The notes under the pieces were generated by a model. The model did no database searches. It had not been told where the DNA came from and was given only the letters and a program-made list of their open reading frames with translations. This document shows, in pieces, positions 8,749-18,646 of a stretch of DNA of 51,666 nt. Origin of the DNA: Clostridia bacterium. GTDB lineage: Bacteria; Bacillota; Clostridia; Peptostreptococcales; Anaerovoracaceae. The stretch spans positions 1 through 51,666 of the forward strand of contig JAILLO010000097.1 in assembly GCA_024693105.1 (NCBI GenBank), read 5' to 3'. A program made the translations under genes and the position numbers. The stretch's first letter is position 1, and the number at the start of each line of letters is the position of its first letter.

Positions 8749-9054
8749 ATGCGAATTAAAAAAGATGATATGGTAATGGTAATTACCGGCAAAGATAAAG
8801 GCAAGAAAGGCAAAGTCCTGAAGGCTATGCCAAAAGAAAACAAGGTTATCGTTGAAGGTATCAATGTCCAGACAAAGCATGCAAAGCAGACCAGAAACAC
8901 AAAGGCTGAAATCAAGCATCAGGAAGGACCTATCGACGTATCCAACGTTATGTATTTTGACGCAAAAGAAAAAGCACCTGTACGTATCGGCTTCAAGGTT
9001 GAAAACGGAACCAAGAAGAGAATTTCCAAGAAGTCAGGCGCTGTAATCGACTAA
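8749..9054 (+). CDS. rplX: 50S ribosomal protein L24
   Basis: 101 residues from the ATG at 8749. An upstream in-frame GTG (8740) abuts the AGGAGG (8734-8739) and cannot be used, whereas the ATG is 9 bases from it. The KOW motif ([16 protein letters not shown]) occupies the N-terminal third. L24 is an assembly initiator that binds the 5' end of 23S rRNA. Confidence 0.97.
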   Translation: MRIKKDDMVMVITGKDKGKKGKVLKAMPKENKVIVEGINVQTKHAKQTRNTKAEIKHQEGPIDVSNVMYFDAKEKAPVRIGFKVENGTKKRISKKSGAVID

Positions 9055-9071
9055 GAAAGGAGGAGACGATT

Positions 9072-9614
9072 TTGACTGCAAGATTAAGAGAAACTTACAA
9101 AGAAAAAGTGTTCAATGCACTTATGGATAAATTCCATTACAGCAATGTAATGATGGTTCCAAAGCTCACAAAGATTACTATTAACATTGGTCTTGGTGAA
9201 GCTAAGGATAACGCAAAGCTTTTAGAAACTGCTACAGAAGAATTAGGTCTGATCAGTGGTCAGAAGCCTGTTGTTACAAAGGCTAAGAAGTCTATTGCTA
9301 ACTTCAAGGTTAGACAGGGAAACCCGGTGGGAACCAAGGTTACACTCAGAGGCGACAGCATGTACGAATTCGCTGATAAGTTCTTCAACATCGCTCTTCC
9401 GAGAGTAAGAGACTTCAAAGGTGTTAGCAAGAACTCCTTCGACGGCCGCGGAAATTACTCCGTAGGTATCAAGGAACAGCTGATTTTCCCAGAAATCAAC
9501 TACGACAAGGTAGATAGAATAACGGGTATGAATATCGTATTTACAACAACGGCTAAGAACGACGAAGAAGCAGCAGCTTTACTCGAATTACTGGGTATGC
9601 CGTTTGAAAAGTAG
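9072..9614 (+). CDS. rplE: 50S ribosomal protein L5 (TTG start)
   Basis: 180 residues. Translation starts at TTG ([13 protein letters not shown]), preceded by AGGAGG at about 7 bases; no ATG lies nearer in frame. L5 binds 5S rRNA and contacts P-site tRNA. The [16 protein letters not shown] block is intact. The rare start codon is the only oddity. Confidence 0.97.
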   Translation: MTARLRETYKEKVFNALMDKFHYSNVMMVPKLTKITINIGLGEAKDNAKLLETATEELGLISGQKPVVTKAKKSIANFKVRQGNPVGTKVTLRGDSMYEFADKFFNIALPRVRDFKGVSKNSFDGRGNYSVGIKEQLIFPEINYDKVDRITGMNIVFTTTAKNDEEAAALLELLGMPFEK

Positions 9615-9625
9615 AGGAGGATAAG

Positions 9626-9811
9626 ATGGCAAAAACATCTCTCAAGGTTAAACAGGCAAGAAAACCTAAGTTTTCAACAAGAGCTTATACAAGATGCAGA
9701 ATTTGCGGAAGACCACATTCAGTACTCAGAAAGTACGGAATCTGCCGTATCTGTTTCAGAGAGCTTGCTTATAAGGGAGAAATTCCGGGAGTCAGAAAAG
9801 CAAGCTGGTAA
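9626..9811 (+). CDS. rpsN: 30S ribosomal protein S14, zinc type
   Basis: 61 residues, the short zinc-binding paralogue. Two CxxC pairs (CRIC at about 24-27 and CRIC at about 40-43) form the zinc site. It binds the 30S head next to S3 and S19. GGAGG precedes the start. A 63-base gap holding a small palindrome separates it from rpsH. Confidence 0.98.
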   Translation: MAKTSLKVKQARKPKFSTRAYTRCRICGRPHSVLRKYGICRICFRELAYKGEIPGVRKASW

Positions 9812-9832
9812 AAATATTTATTGTTGTGCAGG

Positions 9833-9846
9833 CCCGCTGCAGCGGG
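9833..9846 (+). other. 14-bp GC-rich palindrome between rpsN and rpsH
   Basis: CCCGCTGCAGCGGG is a perfect palindrome that can form a 5-bp hairpin with a TGCA loop in the mRNA, about 28 bases before the rpsH start. It lacks a T-run, so it is not a terminator. This is the place where S8 autoregulates the spc operon in E. coli, but the E. coli S8 site is differently built and lies before rplE, so a regulatory role is only a possibility. Confidence 0.35.
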
Positions 9847-9874
9847 AACCGCATGAGAAAGGAGAACAACTGTA

Positions 9875-10273
9875 ATGACAATGACAGATCCAATAGCAGA
9901 TATGCTAACAAGAATCAGAAATGCCAATACTGTGGGACATGCAACAGTTGATGTTCCGGCTTCAAAGATGAAGAAGTCAATCGCCGGAATCCTGACTGAA
10001 GAAGGATACATTAAGGGATTTGATGTTATCGATGACGATAAGCAGGGTGTTATCAGAATTCAGATGAAGTATGGCACAGGCAAAGAAAGAGTTATCAGCG
10101 GAATCAAGAAGATTTCAAAGCCGGGCCTTAAGGTTTACGCAAAGGCTGACGAAGTACCAAGAGTACTCGGTGGTCTGGGCATCGCTATTATTTCAACTTC
10201 CAACGGCGTTATCAGCGATAAGGAAGCAAGAAAGCTTGGCGTAGGCGGCGAAGTAATTTGTTATGTTTGGTAG
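9875..10273 (+). CDS. rpsH: 30S ribosomal protein S8
   Basis: 132 residues. [16 protein letters not shown] and the C-terminal [11 protein letters not shown] are S8 signatures. The ATG at 9875 is about 10 bases from AAAGGAG; a second ATG two codons later is also possible. S8 binds helix 21 of 16S rRNA and is the known translational repressor of spc operons elsewhere. Confidence 0.98.
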   Translation: MTMTDPIADMLTRIRNANTVGHATVDVPASKMKKSIAGILTEEGYIKGFDVIDDDKQGVIRIQMKYGTGKERVISGIKKISKPGLKVYAKADEVPRVLGGLGIAIISTSNGVISDKEARKLGVGGEVICYVW

Positions 10274-10283
10274 GAGGTAAGAA

Positions 10284-10829
10284 ATGTCAAGAATAGGTAG
10301 AAAACCTGTTGTAATTCCTGCCGGCGTAGAAGTCAAGGTTGACGGAAACAATCTCGTTACTGTCAAAGGACCAAAGGGCGAATTACAGCAGCAGATCAGC
10401 AAGCTTATAAAAGTAGAAATTAAAGACGGTGAACTTGTTACATCCAGAGAAAGTGACGCAAAAGAACACAGATCACAGCACGGACTGGCAAGAACACTGA
10501 TTAACAACATGGTAATCGGCGTTACAACAGGCTTCGAAAAGAAGCTTCAGCTTGTGGGCGTTGGTTACAAGGCAGAGAAGAAGGGCAAGACTCTGGTTCT
10601 CAGCCTCGGTTATTCTCATCCGGTAGAACTCGAAGATCCTGAAGGAATTACTACTGAGGTAACTTCACCTACAGAATTAACCGTAAAGGGTATAGATAAG
10701 GCTTATGTCGGAAATTACACTGCTAACATCAGAGCATGGAGAGAACCTGAACCATACAAGGGCAAGGGTATCAAGTATGCCGATGAAGTTATCAGAAGAA
10801 AAGAAGGCAAGGCCGGAGCTAAGAAATAG
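10284..10829 (+). CDS. rplF: 50S ribosomal protein L6
   Basis: 181 residues, two tandem alpha/beta repeats. [15 protein letters not shown] and the C-terminal [13 protein letters not shown] motif are conserved. It lies near the factor-binding site. AGGAGG stands immediately after the rpsH stop. Confidence 0.98.
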   Translation: MSRIGRKPVVIPAGVEVKVDGNNLVTVKGPKGELQQQISKLIKVEIKDGELVTSRESDAKEHRSQHGLARTLINNMVIGVTTGFEKKLQLVGVGYKAEKKGKTLVLSLGYSHPVELEDPEGITTEVTSPTELTVKGIDKAYVGNYTANIRAWREPEPYKGKGIKYADEVIRRKEGKAGAKK

Positions 10830-10847
10830 AAAGGAGTGAAGTGAAAA

Positions 10848-11207
10848 ATGGAAAGCAGAAATGATAAGCGTCTTGCAAGACATGCACGTGTAAGAAAAAA
10901 TTTATCCGGAACTCCTGAGAAGCCAAGACTTTGTGTTTTCAGAAGCAACAAGAACATCTCAGTTCAGATTATCGATGATGTTAACGGTGTTACTTTAGTA
11001 TCCGCATCTTCCCTCGACAAGGAACTCAAGGGTCAGATTGAATACGGCGGAAACAAAGAAGCGGCAAAGGTTGTAGGCGAAGCTATTGCCAAGAGAGCTC
11101 TTGCCAAGGGAATTGAGAATGTTTGCTTCGACAGAGGCGGATTCTTATATCACGGTAGAGTAAAAGAACTGGCAGACGGTGCTCGTCAGGCAGGTCTGAA
11201 ATTCTAA
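10848..11207 (+). CDS. rplR: 50S ribosomal protein L18
   Basis: 119 residues. Basic N-terminus ([15 protein letters not shown]) followed by the fold that binds 5S rRNA with L5 and L25. The C-terminal [19 protein letters not shown] is diagnostic. AAAGGAG precedes the ATG. Confidence 0.98.
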   Translation: MESRNDKRLARHARVRKNLSGTPEKPRLCVFRSNKNISVQIIDDVNGVTLVSASSLDKELKGQIEYGGNKEAAKVVGEAIAKRALAKGIENVCFDRGGFLYHGRVKELADGARQAGLKF

Positions 11208-11222
11208 CAGGAGGTAAAAAGA

Positions 11223-11726
11223 ATGCGAACAAATATTGATGCATCCAAGCTTGACTTAAAAGAAACTATCGTCAACATAAGACGTGTAGCAAAGACAGTT
11301 AAGGGCGGCAGAAACATGAGATTCAGCGTAACCGTAGTTGTCGGCGACGGCGAAGGTTATGTTGGTGTAGGTCTTGGAAAGGCTCTGGAAATTCCTGAAG
11401 CTGTAAGAAAAGCTACAGAAGATGCAAAGAAGAATTTAATATACGTTCCAACTGTCGGAACGACTATTCCACATAGAAACCTTGGCGTTTTCGGTGCAGG
11501 CAAGGTTCTGCTTATGCCGGCTGCGGAAGGTACCGGGGTTATTGCAGGTTCATCAGTACGTACAGTGCTTGAAGCTGCAGGAATTAAAGATGTTAGAGCA
11601 AAGTCAATCGGTTCTAACAACACAGGAAATATGGCCTATGCAACACTTGAAGGCCTTAAGAACCTCATGACTCTGGACAAGGTTGCAAAGTTAAGAGGAA
11701 AGACTAAGGAAGAAATTTTTGGATAG
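11223..11726 (+). CDS. rpsE: 30S ribosomal protein S5
   Basis: 167 residues. Contains the double-stranded-RNA-binding N-domain ([17 protein letters not shown]) and the [12 protein letters not shown] loop; S5 lies at the mRNA entry and affects decoding fidelity. AGGAGG precedes the ATG. rpmD follows after 13 bases. Confidence 0.98.
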   Translation: MRTNIDASKLDLKETIVNIRRVAKTVKGGRNMRFSVTVVVGDGEGYVGVGLGKALEIPEAVRKATEDAKKNLIYVPTVGTTIPHRNLGVFGAGKVLLMPAAEGTGVIAGSSVRTVLEAAGIKDVRAKSIGSNNTGNMAYATLEGLKNLMTLDKVAKLRGKTKEEIFG

Positions 11727-11739
11727 GAGGAACGCATAA

Positions 11740-11922
11740 ATGGCAAAGATGATTAAAGTTACTTTAACAAAAAGCACAATCGGCGCTTCCCCTAAGCAGA
11801 AGAAAGTTGTAGAAGCGTTAGGACTTAAAAAGATGCAGTACTCAGTTGAATTACCTGACACTCCACAGACTCGTGGCGCTGTAGCAAAGGTATCACATCT
11901 CGTTACTGTAGAAGAACTGTAG
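11740..11922 (+). CDS. rpmD: 50S ribosomal protein L30
   Basis: 60 residues, short bacterial L30. Contains KSTIGASPKQKKVVEALGL, typical of the family. L30 is absent from some bacterial lineages, so its presence is mildly informative. AGGAGG precedes the start, and it sits in its usual place between rpsE and rplO. Confidence 0.97.
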   Translation: MAKMIKVTLTKSTIGASPKQKKVVEALGLKKMQYSVELPDTPQTRGAVAKVSHLVTVEEL

Positions 11923-11940
11923 GAATGGAGGTGCAAAGAT

Positions 11941-12381
11941 ATGAAACTGCATGAATTAAGAGCGGTAGAAGGTGCTACTAAAAATCCTAAGAGAAAAGGC
12001 AGAGGTACAGCTACCGGCCAGGGTAAAACCGGCGGCAGAGGTATGAACGGTCAGAAATCCAGAAGCGGCGGCGGCACAAGACTCGGATTCGAAGGCGGCC
12101 AGATGCCTTTATACAGAAGACTTCCTAAGAGAGGTTTCACAAATATCTGGGGTGAAGTATACACCGTTATAAATGTAGACGTTTTGAACAGATTTGAAGC
12201 CGGCACGGTTGTAACACCAGAATTACTTAAGGCAGAGGGAATCGTAAAGCAGGTTAAGGATGGTATCAAGATCCTCGGAAACGGTAACCTCGAAAAGAGT
12301 GTTACAGTAAAGGCTCACAAATTCAGCAAGACGGCAGTGGAAAAGATTGAGTCTGCAGGAGGAAAGGCAGAGGTGATTTAG
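11941..12381 (+). CDS. rplO: 50S ribosomal protein L15
   Basis: 146 residues. The Gly/Arg-rich extended N-terminus ([19 protein letters not shown]) that threads through 23S rRNA is followed by the globular domain. GGAGG precedes the ATG. Only one base separates its stop from the secY start. Confidence 0.98.
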   Translation: MKLHELRAVEGATKNPKRKGRGTATGQGKTGGRGMNGQKSRSGGGTRLGFEGGQMPLYRRLPKRGFTNIWGEVYTVINVDVLNRFEAGTVVTPELLKAEGIVKQVKDGIKILGNGNLEKSVTVKAHKFSKTAVEKIESAGGKAEVI

Positions 12382-12382
12382 T

Positions 12383-13663
12383 ATGGAGATGCTTAAAACA
12401 ATCGGTCAGGCCTGGAAGATTGCGGATATCAGAAAGAAAATCATCTTTACACTTCTGATGCTTGTTGTTTTCAGACTTGGTTCAAACATTCCTGTCCCTG
12501 GCATTGACAGGGCAGTACTTGATGAAGTATTCAACGGCGGAACAGGTTTGTTTACTTTGTTTGATATGTTCTCCGGAGGAGCTTTCAGCAATTTTACAAT
12601 ATTTGCTCTGAGCATTACTCCATATATCACTGCGTCAATTATACTGCAGCTGCTGACCATAGCGATTCCTGCACTGGAAAACCTGGCAAAGGAAGGCACG
12701 GAAGGCAGGAAAAAAATTGCTCAATTGACACGTTATTTAACAGTTGTTCTGGCATTTATCCAGGCTATCGGTCTTACGGTAGGTATGTTCAACCGTGCGG
12801 TAATTAACAAGGACTTCTTCTCCGTTGCAATTATCGTTCTGGTTCTTTCAGCCGGTACCGCATTCCTTATGTGGCTTGGTGAGCAGATCAACGAAAACGG
12901 TATCGGAAACGGTATTTCGCTGATTATCTTCGGCGGTATCGTTTCAAGACTGCCGAGTGCACTCCATACTACGGGAGTACAGTTCAAGGCAGGAGAAATC
13001 GGTATCGTTACTATTTTGGTATTCCTGATTTTCGCTGTAATTGTCATTCTTGGCATTATCCTTATACAGCAGGGTCAGAGAAGAATTCCGGTACAGTATG
13101 CAAAGAGAGTTGTGGGAAGAAAAATGTATGGCGGACAGTCAACACATATTCCTCTCAAGGTTAACCAGGCAGGCGTTATTCCTGTAATCTTTTCACTTTC
13201 ATTGCTGCAGTTCCCGATTACACTGACATATTTCTGGCCAAACTCAGCTTTTGCAACCTGGGTAGCAAAGTGGATTTCACCTTACGGGAATCCGGGAGTA
13301 TGGATTTATATTGTATTAAATATTATCCTTACTTTCTTCTTTACATATTTCTACACAGCAGTAACATTCAATCCTGTTGATGTAGCAAACAATATGAAAG
13401 CAAACGGCGGATTTATTCCGGGAATCAGACCGGGAAGATCAACTATTGATTATTTAAACAAAGTAATGACAAGAATTACTTTTGTAGGAGCAGCATTCTT
13501 AGCAGTCATTGCAACGATGCCATATGTCATCAGTAACTTTACTGCAATTGACTTCCGTTTCGGAGGCACATCACTGCTTATCGCAGTCGGCGTTGCACTT
13601 GACACTATGAAGCAGTTGGAAAACCAGATGGTTATGAGAAACTATCAGGGCTTCCTCAAATAA
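12383..13663 (+). CDS. secY: Preprotein translocase subunit SecY
   Basis: 426 residues with ten predicted membrane segments, forming the channel of the Sec translocon that exports or inserts proteins with SecE, SecG and SecA. Seen: FRLGSNIPVPGID after TM1, the plug region, and the cytoplasmic loop QRRIPVQYAKR that contacts ribosome and SecA. The start at 12383 has AGAGGTG as ribosome-binding site inside rplO; an ATG two codons later is an alternative. It is translationally coupled to rplO by its tight spacing. Confidence 0.98.
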   Translation: MEMLKTIGQAWKIADIRKKIIFTLLMLVVFRLGSNIPVPGIDRAVLDEVFNGGTGLFTLFDMFSGGAFSNFTIFALSITPYITASIILQLLTIAIPALENLAKEGTEGRKKIAQLTRYLTVVLAFIQAIGLTVGMFNRAVINKDFFSVAIIVLVLSAGTAFLMWLGEQINENGIGNGISLIIFGGIVSRLPSALHTTGVQFKAGEIGIVTILVFLIFAVIVILGIILIQQGQRRIPVQYAKRVVGRKMYGGQSTHIPLKVNQAGVIPVIFSLSLLQFPITLTYFWPNSAFATWVAKWISPYGNPGVWIYIVLNIILTFFFTYFYTAVTFNPVDVANNMKANGGFIPGIRPGRSTIDYLNKVMTRITFVGAAFLAVIATMPYVISNFTAIDFRFGGTSLLIAVGVALDTMKQLENQMVMRNYQGFLK

Positions 13664-13675
13664 GGAGATGTCAAA

Positions 13676-14320
13676 ATGAATCTGATTTTATTAGGCCCTC
13701 CGGGTGCAGGCAAAGGCACCCAGGCTGCAAGAATGATTGAGAAATATAAAATTCCTCAGATTTCTACAGGTGATATATTCAGAAAGAATATAAAAGAAGG
13801 AACAGAGCTCGGAAAGAAAGCCCAGGAATACATGAACAAGGGTGAACTCGTTCCTGACGATCTTGTTATCGAAATTGCAACCACAAGATTACTTGAGGAT
13901 GATTGTAAGAACGGTTTCCTGCTTGACGGTTTCCCAAGAACTGTATATCAGGCAGAGAAGCTCGATGAATTCCTTGCAAAGCACGGCAAGAAGATTGACA
14001 AGGTTCTTGACATTGCTGTTGAAAAAGAAGAACTTATGACAAGGCTGATTGGCAGAAGAGTGTGCCGTTCATGCGGCGCAACTTATCATATCGTGAATAT
14101 GCCTCCAAAGAAAGAAGGCGTTTGCGACAGCTGCGGCGGCGAACTTTATCAGAGAGCTGACGACAACAAAGAAACTGTTGAAAACAGAATCGATGTTTAC
14201 AATTCTCAGACAAAGCCGCTGGTTGATTATTATGAAAAAGCCGGAAATATTGCACATATTGACGGAGCCATCGGACTTGAAAATGTATTTGCGCATATAG
14301 TAAGCGTTTTAGGAGCATAA
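13676..14320 (+). CDS. adk: Adenylate kinase, zinc-LID type
   Basis: 214 residues. Interconverts ATP + AMP and 2 ADP in the cytoplasm. P-loop GPPGAGKGT near residue 7, AMP-site motif DGFPRT, and a long-form LID whose two cysteine pairs (CRSC and CDSC, about residues 130-153) form the zinc knuckle found in Gram-positive enzymes. The start has AAGGAGAT 6 bases upstream. It is embedded between secY and map as in most Firmicutes. Confidence 0.98.
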   Translation: MNLILLGPPGAGKGTQAARMIEKYKIPQISTGDIFRKNIKEGTELGKKAQEYMNKGELVPDDLVIEIATTRLLEDDCKNGFLLDGFPRTVYQAEKLDEFLAKHGKKIDKVLDIAVEKEELMTRLIGRRVCRSCGATYHIVNMPPKKEGVCDSCGGELYQRADDNKETVENRIDVYNSQTKPLVDYYEKAGNIAHIDGAIGLENVFAHIVSVLGA

Positions 14321-14321
14321 G

Positions 14322-15068
14322 ATGATCATCATCAAATCAGAGCAAGAGATAGATTTAATGCGGGAATCAGGAAAGGTAACAGGCTATATTCTCAGGGAAC
14401 TTGAGAATTACATCAAGCCGGGAATGTCTACTATGGACGTCGACCGTTTTGTGGAAAAAACAATTCTTTCCCACAAGATGATACCGACATTCAAAGGGTA
14501 CGACGGATTTCCTGCAAGTGCATGCGTGTCTGTTAACGAAGAGGTTGTTCACGGTATCCCTTCAAAGAAGAGAATTATTCAGGAAGGCGATATTGTAAGC
14601 GTGGACGTCGGATGCACATATAAAGGTTATGTAAGCGATGCAGCCCGCACTTATGCGGTAGGCAAGGTTGCCCCCGAAGCTCAGAGACTTATAGACGTAA
14701 CCAGGGACAGCTTCTTTGAAGGTTTGAAGTTCTGCAAGGTAGGCTACAGACTTTCGGACATTTCCCATGCGATTCAGACAAAAGCCGAGGGCGAAGGCTT
14801 TTCGGTTATCAGGGATTTTGTGGGACACGGTGTCGGAAGCGAAATGCATGAAGAACCCCAGATTCCGAATTACGGAAAACCGGGAAGAGGTCCAAGACTT
14901 GCAGCAGGTATGGTATTTGCCATTGAACCGATGATTTGTCAGGGATCTTACGATGTAGATGTGCTTTTAAATAACTGGACTGTTGTTACGGTTGACGGAA
15001 AGCTGTCAGCGCATTATGAGAATACTGTTGTGATAAATGATGGTGAGCCGGAGCTGCTTACCCTTTAA
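14322..15068 (+). CDS. map: Methionine aminopeptidase, type I
   Basis: 248 residues. Removes the initiator methionine from nascent proteins. Metal-site residues are visible in order: Asp in SVDVG, Asp in VSDAAR, His in VGHGVG, Glu in FAIEPM and Glu in HYENTV; the substrate histidine is in VVHGIP. Its start lies one base after the adk stop. The catalytic core is normal with no N-terminal zinc-finger extension. Confidence 0.97.
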   Translation: MIIIKSEQEIDLMRESGKVTGYILRELENYIKPGMSTMDVDRFVEKTILSHKMIPTFKGYDGFPASACVSVNEEVVHGIPSKKRIIQEGDIVSVDVGCTYKGYVSDAARTYAVGKVAPEAQRLIDVTRDSFFEGLKFCKVGYRLSDISHAIQTKAEGEGFSVIRDFVGHGVGSEMHEEPQIPNYGKPGRGPRLAAGMVFAIEPMICQGSYDVDVLLNNWTVVTVDGKLSAHYENTVVINDGEPELLTL

Positions 15069-15084
15069 AGGAGAGTGTTTATTT

Positions 15085-15303
15085 ATGGCGAAAAAAGACG
15101 TCATCGAGGTACTTGGTACAGTTGTTGATGCCCAGCCAAACGCTATGTTTGTCGTAAAGCTTGAAAACGGTTACGAAGTCCTTGCCCATATTTCGGGAAA
15201 GATAAGAATGAACTTCATCAGGATTCTCCCGGGTGACAAGGTAAAAGTAGAACTTTCACCTTATGACCTTACAAGGGGAAGAATTACATGGAGAGACAAG
15301 TAG
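15085..15303 (+). CDS. infA: Translation initiation factor IF-1
   Basis: 72 residues from the ATG at 15085 ([16 protein letters not shown]), preceded by AAAGGAGAG. An upstream in-frame start inside map is not needed. It is an OB-fold protein that blocks the 30S A site during initiation. The RGRITWRDK end is a close variant of the usual RGRITYRFK. Confidence 0.98.
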   Translation: MAKKDVIEVLGTVVDAQPNAMFVVKLENGYEVLAHISGKIRMNFIRILPGDKVKVELSPYDLTRGRITWRDK

Positions 15304-15354
15304 CCCGGATAGATTCATGAAAACGTTTATGTAAAGCATTAAGGAGGAAACAAA

Positions 15355-15468
15355 ATGAAAGTAAGAGCCTCAGTAAAGCCTATCTGCGAAAAGTGCAAGA
15401 TTATCAAGAGAAACGGAAAAGTTATGGTTATCTGCGAAAATCCAAAGCACAAGCAGAAGCAGGGCTGA
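15355..15468 (+). CDS. rpmJ: 50S ribosomal protein L36
   Basis: 37 residues. [17 protein letters not shown]..., ending in KQKQG. It is the zinc-ribbon form, with Cys in ICEKC, a later Cys in VICENP and His in KHKQ. AAGGAGG precedes the ATG at 8 bases. Confidence 0.98.
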   Translation: MKVRASVKPICEKCKIIKRNGKVMVICENPKHKQKQG

Positions 15469-15494
15469 TAACAAACAACAATAGATGCTGATAA

Positions 15495-15587
15495 GGGGGG
15501 AGCGGCTGTGCTCTCCCGCCGTGAGGCGGCAGGGCTACCCCGTGAGCATTTTGTATTTTAATTTAATTGCATGCACCTTTGTGCATG
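15495..15587 (+). ncRNA. Possible structured leader before rpsM
   Basis: The 135-base gap between rpmJ and rpsM contains GGGAG/CTCCC (15498-15502 with 15513-15517), a partly competing CCGCC-GTGA-GGCGG hairpin (15516-15529), and a perfect 7-bp CATGCAC-CTTT-GTGCATG hairpin (15570-15587) that ends 3 bases before the rpsM Shine-Dalgarno. In E. coli S4 represses this operon through a pseudoknot just before rpsM; a comparable control is plausible here, but the shape differs and the link is inferred. Confidence 0.35.
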
Positions 15588-15603
15588 AGAAAGGATGGAA
15601 AAT

Positions 15604-15981
15604 ATGGCTCGTATAGCCGGAGTGGACTTACCAAGAGAAAAGAGAGTTGAAATTGGTTTGACTTATATTTATGGTATTGGAAGACCAACAGCTTTAGTTA
15701 TTTTAGAGAAAGCCGGTGTAAATCCTGATACAAGAGTCAAGGATTTGACAGAAGATGAAGCCGGTGCTATCAGAAAGATCATCGACCAGGAATACGTAGT
15801 AGAAGGCGATCTCAGAAGAGAAGTTTCCCTTAACATCAAGAGACTTATGGAAATCGGATGTTACAGAGGAATCAGACATAGAAGAGGACTTCCTGTAAGA
15901 GGACAGAAGACAAAGACAAATGCAAGAACACGCAAGGGTCCTAAGAAGACTGTAGGAAGAAAGAAGAAAGCTACAAAGTAA
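15604..15981 (+). CDS. rpsM: 30S ribosomal protein S13
   Basis: 125 residues from the ATG at 15604 ([14 protein letters not shown]). An upstream in-frame ATG (15595) overlaps the AAGGA ribosome-binding site and is rejected. The [24 protein letters not shown] basic tail contacts tRNA and helix 41. It is the first gene of the alpha portion. Confidence 0.98.
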   Translation: MARIAGVDLPREKRVEIGLTYIYGIGRPTALVILEKAGVNPDTRVKDLTEDEAGAIRKIIDQEYVVEGDLRREVSLNIKRLMEIGCYRGIRHRRGLPVRGQKTKTNARTRKGPKKTVGRKKKATK

Positions 15982-15995
15982 GGAGGTAGGAAAGA

Positions 15996-16394
15996 ATGGC
16001 TAAGACTGTAAAGAAAACAGTTAGAAAAAAGAGAAGAGAACGTAAGAACATTGAAAAAGGCCAGGCTCATATCCAATCCACCTTTAACAATACTCTTGTA
16101 ACTCTTTCTGACCTGGCAGGAAATGCGCTGTCATGGTCAAGTGCAGGTTCTCTTGGATTCAAGGGTTCCAGAAAATCAACTCCTTTCGCAGCTCAGATGG
16201 CTGCAGAAGAAGCTGCAAAGGGTGCTATGGAGCACGGACTTAAGACTGTTGAAGTTTATGTAAAGGGTCCGGGTTCCGGTCGTGAAGCTGCTATCAGAGC
16301 TCTGCAGGCTGCAGGACTTGAAATCAGCATGATCAAGGATATTACACCTATTCCGCATAACGGATGCAGACCACCAAAGAGAAGAAGAGTCTAA
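15996..16394 (+). CDS. rpsK: 30S ribosomal protein S11
   Basis: 132 residues. Basic N-terminal tail, then the [15 protein letters not shown] and [14 protein letters not shown] motifs. Lies on the platform near the E site and the anti-Shine-Dalgarno. C-terminal [12 protein letters not shown] is conserved. AGGAGG precedes the start. Confidence 0.98.
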   Translation: MAKTVKKTVRKKRRERKNIEKGQAHIQSTFNNTLVTLSDLAGNALSWSSAGSLGFKGSRKSTPFAAQMAAEEAAKGAMEHGLKTVEVYVKGPGSGREAAIRALQAAGLEISMIKDITPIPHNGCRPPKRRRV

Positions 16395-16416
16395 TTGAAG
16401 GGAGGAGAAATTCAAA

Positions 16417-17037
16417 ATGGCAAGATATACAGAAGCTAGCTGCAGATTGTGCAGAAGAGAAGGCCAGAAGCTTTTCCTTAAGGGCGAAAGATGCTACAGC
16501 GCAAAGTGTGCTTTAGAAAAGAAGAATTACGCTCCCGGACAGCATGGTCAGAGCAGAAAAAAGATGTCTGAATACGGACTTCAGTTAAGAGAAAAGCAGA
16601 AGGCAAAGAGATTCTACGGACTTCAGGAAACTCAGTTCAGAAATCTGTTTGACAAGGCTGCAAGAAAGGCAGGTATCACAGGTGAAAACCTCCTGATCCT
16701 CCTCGAGTCAAGACTTGACAATGTAGTTTTCAGACTTGGTTTTGCTTCATCAAGAAAGGAAGCAAGACAGCTGGTTGTACATGGACACTTTACAGTAAAC
16801 GGAAAGAAAGTTGATATTCCTTCATACGAAGTAAAGGCCGGAGATGTTATCAAGGTAAAAGAAAAGAGCACAAACTCACCTAAATTCAAGGAAGTTAAGG
16901 AAATGTCCATCAGCGTACCTGCATGGGTAACTGTAGATGTTGAAAAGCTTGAGGGAAAGGTCGTTGCTCTGCCTAGAAGAGAAGAAATAGATACTCCAAT
17001 TGCGGAGCATTTAATCGTCGAATTGTACTCCAAGTAA
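16417..17037 (+). CDS. rpsD: 30S ribosomal protein S4, zinc-binding type
   Basis: 206 residues. A cysteine-rich N-terminus (CRLC, then C-x4-C at RCYSAKC) marks the zinc form, followed by the S4 RNA-binding domain ([23 protein letters not shown]). S4 starts 30S assembly and is the alpha-operon autoregulator in several bacteria. In B. subtilis rpsD sits elsewhere; here it stays within the operon, before rpoA. Confidence 0.98.
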   Translation: MARYTEASCRLCRREGQKLFLKGERCYSAKCALEKKNYAPGQHGQSRKKMSEYGLQLREKQKAKRFYGLQETQFRNLFDKAARKAGITGENLLILLESRLDNVVFRLGFASSRKEARQLVVHGHFTVNGKKVDIPSYEVKAGDVIKVKEKSTNSPKFKEVKEMSISVPAWVTVDVEKLEGKVVALPRREEIDTPIAEHLIVELYSK

Positions 17038-17106
17038 TTTTCGATATTTATACATTTTATATTTTATCGGATTTATTACGAATGGAACAAAAAGGAGGGT
17101 TTTTGA

Positions 17107-18069
17107 GTGATAGAAATCGAAAAGCCAGCAATTAAATGCGAAAGTTCGGACAACAATCCAAATTACGGCAAGTTCACTATTGAACCTCTTGAAAGAGGCT
17201 ATGGAACAACTCTCGGCAACAGCATGAGAAGGATTCTTCTCAGTTCCATGCCTGGAGCTGCCGTAACATCTATTAGAATCGACGGTATACTTCACGAGTT
17301 TTCAACTATTCCGGGTGTAAAAGAGGACGTTACTGAAATTATACTCAACCTCAAGAAGCTCGCAATCAGAATAACAGAAGAAGACACAAAAACAAAAGAT
17401 ATTAATATTAATGTGACAGGTCCTATGGAACTGACCGCAGGCTATATTGCGGACAATATCAAATCCGGCGTTGAAATTTACAACAGGGATCTTCACATTG
17501 CAACACTGGAAGAGAATGCTACCCTGAACATGGATATCAGCCTTGCAAAGGGAAGAGGTTATGTTCCTGCAGATCAGAACAAGAACGAGAACACACCGAT
17601 AGCTGTTATCCCTGTGGACTCCATTTTCACACCGGTACGCAAGGTCAATTACACAGTCCAGAACACAAGAGTCGGTCAGGTTACCGATTTTGACAAGCTT
17701 ATACTTGAAGTATGGACAAACGGTGCAATTGAGCCGAAAGAAGCTGTGTCGCTCGGTGCGAAGATTATGCATGAGCATCTCAATCTGTTTGTTGAACTCA
17801 CAGAGGAAGTTGCTAATGCGGGAAGTGTTATGCGTGAACCTGCAACAACAATAACTGAGATGATCAGGGATATGACAATTGAAGATCTTGAACTTTCCGT
17901 TCGTTCATACAATTGTCTTAAGAGAGCAAATATCAATACAGTGGATGAACTGACTCGCAAGTCCGAGGACGATATGATGAAGGTTAGAAACCTTGGAAAG
18001 AAGTCCCTGGATGAAGTAAAACACAAACTTGAGGAGTTGGGTCTGGGCTTAAGACCTAACGATGATTGA
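17107..18069 (+). CDS. rpoA: RNA polymerase alpha subunit (GTG start)
   Basis: 320 residues. Starts at GTG preceded by AAAGGAGGG. The N-terminal dimerisation domain carries [19 protein letters not shown], and the C-terminal DNA-binding domain (about residues 245-315) has [19 protein letters not shown] and [16 protein letters not shown]. It binds UP elements and activators. rplQ follows 20 bases after its stop. Confidence 0.98.
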   Translation: MIEIEKPAIKCESSDNNPNYGKFTIEPLERGYGTTLGNSMRRILLSSMPGAAVTSIRIDGILHEFSTIPGVKEDVTEIILNLKKLAIRITEEDTKTKDININVTGPMELTAGYIADNIKSGVEIYNRDLHIATLEENATLNMDISLAKGRGYVPADQNKNENTPIAVIPVDSIFTPVRKVNYTVQNTRVGQVTDFDKLILEVWTNGAIEPKEAVSLGAKIMHEHLNLFVELTEEVANAGSVMREPATTITEMIRDMTIEDLELSVRSYNCLKRANINTVDELTRKSEDDMMKVRNLGKKSLDEVKHKLEELGLGLRPNDD

Positions 18070-18089
18070 ATTTAAGGAGGAGATTAGTT

Positions 18090-18431
18090 ATGCCAGGATA
18101 CAGAAAACTAGGCAGACCGACTGCTCATAGAAAAGCTATGCTGAGAAATATTGTCACAGATCTGTTCAGAGAAGGACGTATTTCTACTACTGACTGCAGA
18201 GCAAAGGAAGCCAGAAGAGAAGCTGAAAAGCTGATTACTCTTGCAAAGCGCGGCGACCTTCATGCAAAAAGACAGGTACTTGCTTATGTCTATGATGAGG
18301 ATGTAGTAAAGAAGTTATTTGATGAAATAGCTCCTAAGTATGCTGAGAGAAACGGTGGATATACAAGAATTCTGAAGCTGGGACCTAGACAGGGAGACTG
18401 TGCTGAGGTTGTATTCTTAGAGCTTGTGTAA
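18090..18431 (+). CDS. rplQ: 50S ribosomal protein L17
   Basis: 113 residues from the ATG at 18090 ([17 protein letters not shown]), 8 bases after AAGGAGGAG; an in-frame upstream start overlapping rpoA is rejected. Last gene of the supercluster, ended by a strong terminator 14 bases downstream. Confidence 0.98.
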   Translation: MPGYRKLGRPTAHRKAMLRNIVTDLFREGRISTTDCRAKEARREAEKLITLAKRGDLHAKRQVLAYVYDEDVVKKLFDEIAPKYAERNGGYTRILKLGPRQGDCAEVVFLELV

Positions 18432-18444
18432 TTAAAAAACAATC

Positions 18445-18480
18445 AAAAGAGATCTTCTGAAAAGAAGGTCTCTTTTAAAT
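18445..18480 (+). terminator. Terminator of the ribosomal supercluster
   Basis: A 14-bp stem (18445-18458 with 18463-18476, one G-U pair) with a GAAA tetraloop ends in TTTT. It is the first strong intrinsic terminator after the 2675 promoter, nearly 16 kb upstream. Confidence 0.88.
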
Positions 18481-18505
18481 TTCGTTCAAAATGGGTTAGT
18501 GAATG

Positions 18506-18534
18506 TTTACCGTGTTTTGGACCTATGATATAAT
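18506..18534 (+). promoter_or_regulatory. Promoter for the GGDEF/HD-GYP gene
   Basis: TTTACC (18506-18511), 17-bp spacer, TATAAT (18529-18534). It lies between the rplQ terminator and the 18647 start and gives a leader of about 105 bases. Confidence 0.55.
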
Positions 18535-18646
18535 TTAGCTGACTAAATATAGGTTATGAAAGGGAATGTGCAATTACTTACATATTTTTACATATATGCA
18601 AATGCTATAGAAAACTTGGGAGTGTTTACAATCGGGCGGAGAACTT

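Noticed and set aside
17038-17106. Separate rpoA promoter
   Set aside because: The AT-rich gap has no -35/-10 pair with acceptable match and spacing.
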